Assembly: GCF_040783975.1 (NCBI RefSeq)
Contig: NZ_CP160631.1
Span: 2,046,001 to 2,110,000, forward strand
Length of the DNA stretch: 64,000 nucleotides
Direction of reading: 5' to 3'
From: Pantoea sp. Ep11b
GTDB taxonomy: Bacteria; Pseudomonadota; Gammaproteobacteria; Enterobacterales; Enterobacteriaceae
The notes below the pieces were generated by a model, which did not search any database, was not told the DNA's origin, and saw only the letters and a list, made by a program, of their open reading frames with translations. The translations under genes were made by a program, and so were the position numbers. Of this stretch, positions 62,958 through 64,000 are shown in pieces (position 1 is the first letter of the stretch; each line of letters begins with the position of its first letter).

Positions 62958-63509
62958 ATTAAAGGCGGAAAACGAGTACTACCGACGCGTCCGAACAAAA
63001 TTAACAGTGAAATCCGCGCAACAGAAGTGCGCTTAACGGGCATGGATGGCGAGCCGATTGGCATTGTCACATTACGCGAAGCATTGGAAAAAGCCGAGGA
63101 ATCGGGTGCCGATCTCGTCGAGATCAGTCCGAATGCCGAACCGCCGGTTTGCCGCATCATGGATTACGGCAAGTTCCTCTATGAAAAAAGCAAATCTTCT
63201 AAGGAACAGAAGAAGAAGCAAAAAGTTATTCAGGTTAAGGAAATTAAATTCCGTCCTGGAACCGATGATGGCGACTATCAGGTCAAACTACGCAACCTGA
63301 TTCGCTTTCTGGAAGATGGCGATAAAGCCAAAATCACGCTCCGCTTCCGCGGTCGTGAGATGGCGCACCAGCAGATCGGTATGGAAGTGCTTAACCGCGT
63401 CCGTAAAGACCTGTGTGAAGATCTGGATTTGGCCATTGTCGAATCCTTCCCTTCGAAGATCGAAGGCCGCCAGATGATCATGGTGCTCGCTCCTAAGAAG
63501 AAACAGTAG
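62958..63509 (+). CDS. infC: translation initiation factor IF-3, AUU start
   Basis: 183 aa if begun at ATT 62958: [20 protein letters not shown] then [16 protein letters not shown], the IF3 N-terminal domain. Starting at the first ATG, GTG or TTG would remove this conserved part. GGAGG lies within the end of thrS at 62945-62949. The rare AUU codon is the known target of IF3 discrimination and provides negative autocontrol. C-terminal domain ends VLAPKKKQ. Three bases separate it from thrS. Confidence 0.95.
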   Translation: MKGGKRVLPTRPNKINSEIRATEVRLTGMDGEPIGIVTLREALEKAEESGADLVEISPNAEPPVCRIMDYGKFLYEKSKSSKEQKKKQKVIQVKEIKFRPGTDDGDYQVKLRNLIRFLEDGDKAKITLRFRGREMAHQQIGMEVLNRVRKDLCEDLDLAIVESFPSKIEGRQMIMVLAPKKKQ

Positions 63510-63806
<297 letters not shown>

Positions 63807-63850
63807 GTAAATTTTTTTCATTAATTCAGAATATTAAACAGGAGAGCTAA

Positions 63851-64000
<150 letters not shown>

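Overview
The window reads as a chromosome segment of a plant- or insect-associated member of the Erwiniaceae, most likely Pantoea or a close relative. The basis is Enterobacterales-type housekeeping genes in E. coli-like order (ychF-pth-ychH, prs-ispE-lolB/hemA-prfA-prmC-sirB2-sirB1-kdsA-chaABC, astCADBE-spy-cho, osmE, tcyP-ydjM, yniC-yniB-yniA-ydiZ-ydiY, thrS-infC-rpmI-rplT) interleaved with kduID and a small, incomplete type VI secretion (T6SS) cluster. Species cannot be fixed from the sequence alone.

Layout. (1) 1-2,230: an AT-rich toxin/immunity graveyard. The window opens inside a PAAR-domain polymorphic toxin whose C-terminal domain carries a frameshift and a stop. A hidden immunity gene overlaps its end, followed by an unrecognised small ORF and a broken Tsi6-like immunity gene. 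(2) 2.3-16.8 kb: conserved core covering translation (ychF, pth, prfA, prmC), haem and isoprenoid precursors (hemA, ispE), PRPP synthesis, LolB, KDO synthesis (kdsA) and the cha locus. A diguanylate cyclase sits where E. coli has dauA. (3) 16.8-33.9 kb: an accessory block between chaC and ychO, which are near neighbours in E. coli. It holds a seven- to eight-gene T6SS-derived module (Ser/Thr kinase, exported protein, PP2C phosphatase, FHA protein, TagF, short TssM, TssL, SH3 lipoprotein) with no sheath, tube, baseplate or ClpV genes, then a 191-bp tandem repeat, then a DeoR-controlled CUT2 ABC transporter operon with two short-chain dehydrogenases and a DUF2291 lipoprotein. (4) 34-40.7 kb: ychO-type inverse autotransporter, a FumD-like small protein, an OhrR-like regulator, a GGDEF-EAL protein and a general porin. 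(5) 40.7-50.4 kb: the arginine succinyltransferase operon behind a good sigma-54 promoter, spy, SOS-controlled cho, yddG and nadE. (6) 50.4-64 kb: an MFS exporter, osmE, tcyP, SOS-controlled ydjM, kduI-kduD behind a KdgR operator, the yni/ydi genes, then thrS-infC-rpmI-rplT, cut by the window edge inside rplT.

How the parts work together. The kinase, phosphatase and FHA protein form the threonine-phosphorylation switch that in other bacteria controls T6SS assembly, and TagF is its usual antagonist. TssL and TssM are the inner-membrane anchor, but here TssM lacks its periplasmic C-terminal part and no TssJ is seen. The ABC operon would import a sugar or polyol that the two dehydrogenases oxidise; two inverted 19-bp sites in the divergent promoter region are good candidates for its repressor. 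The ast operon degrades arginine under nitrogen limitation. cho and ydjM share LexA-type boxes. The infC start codon is AUU, the classic IF3 autocontrol signal. Many starts given here are shorter than the longest open frame; the reason is stated in each entry.
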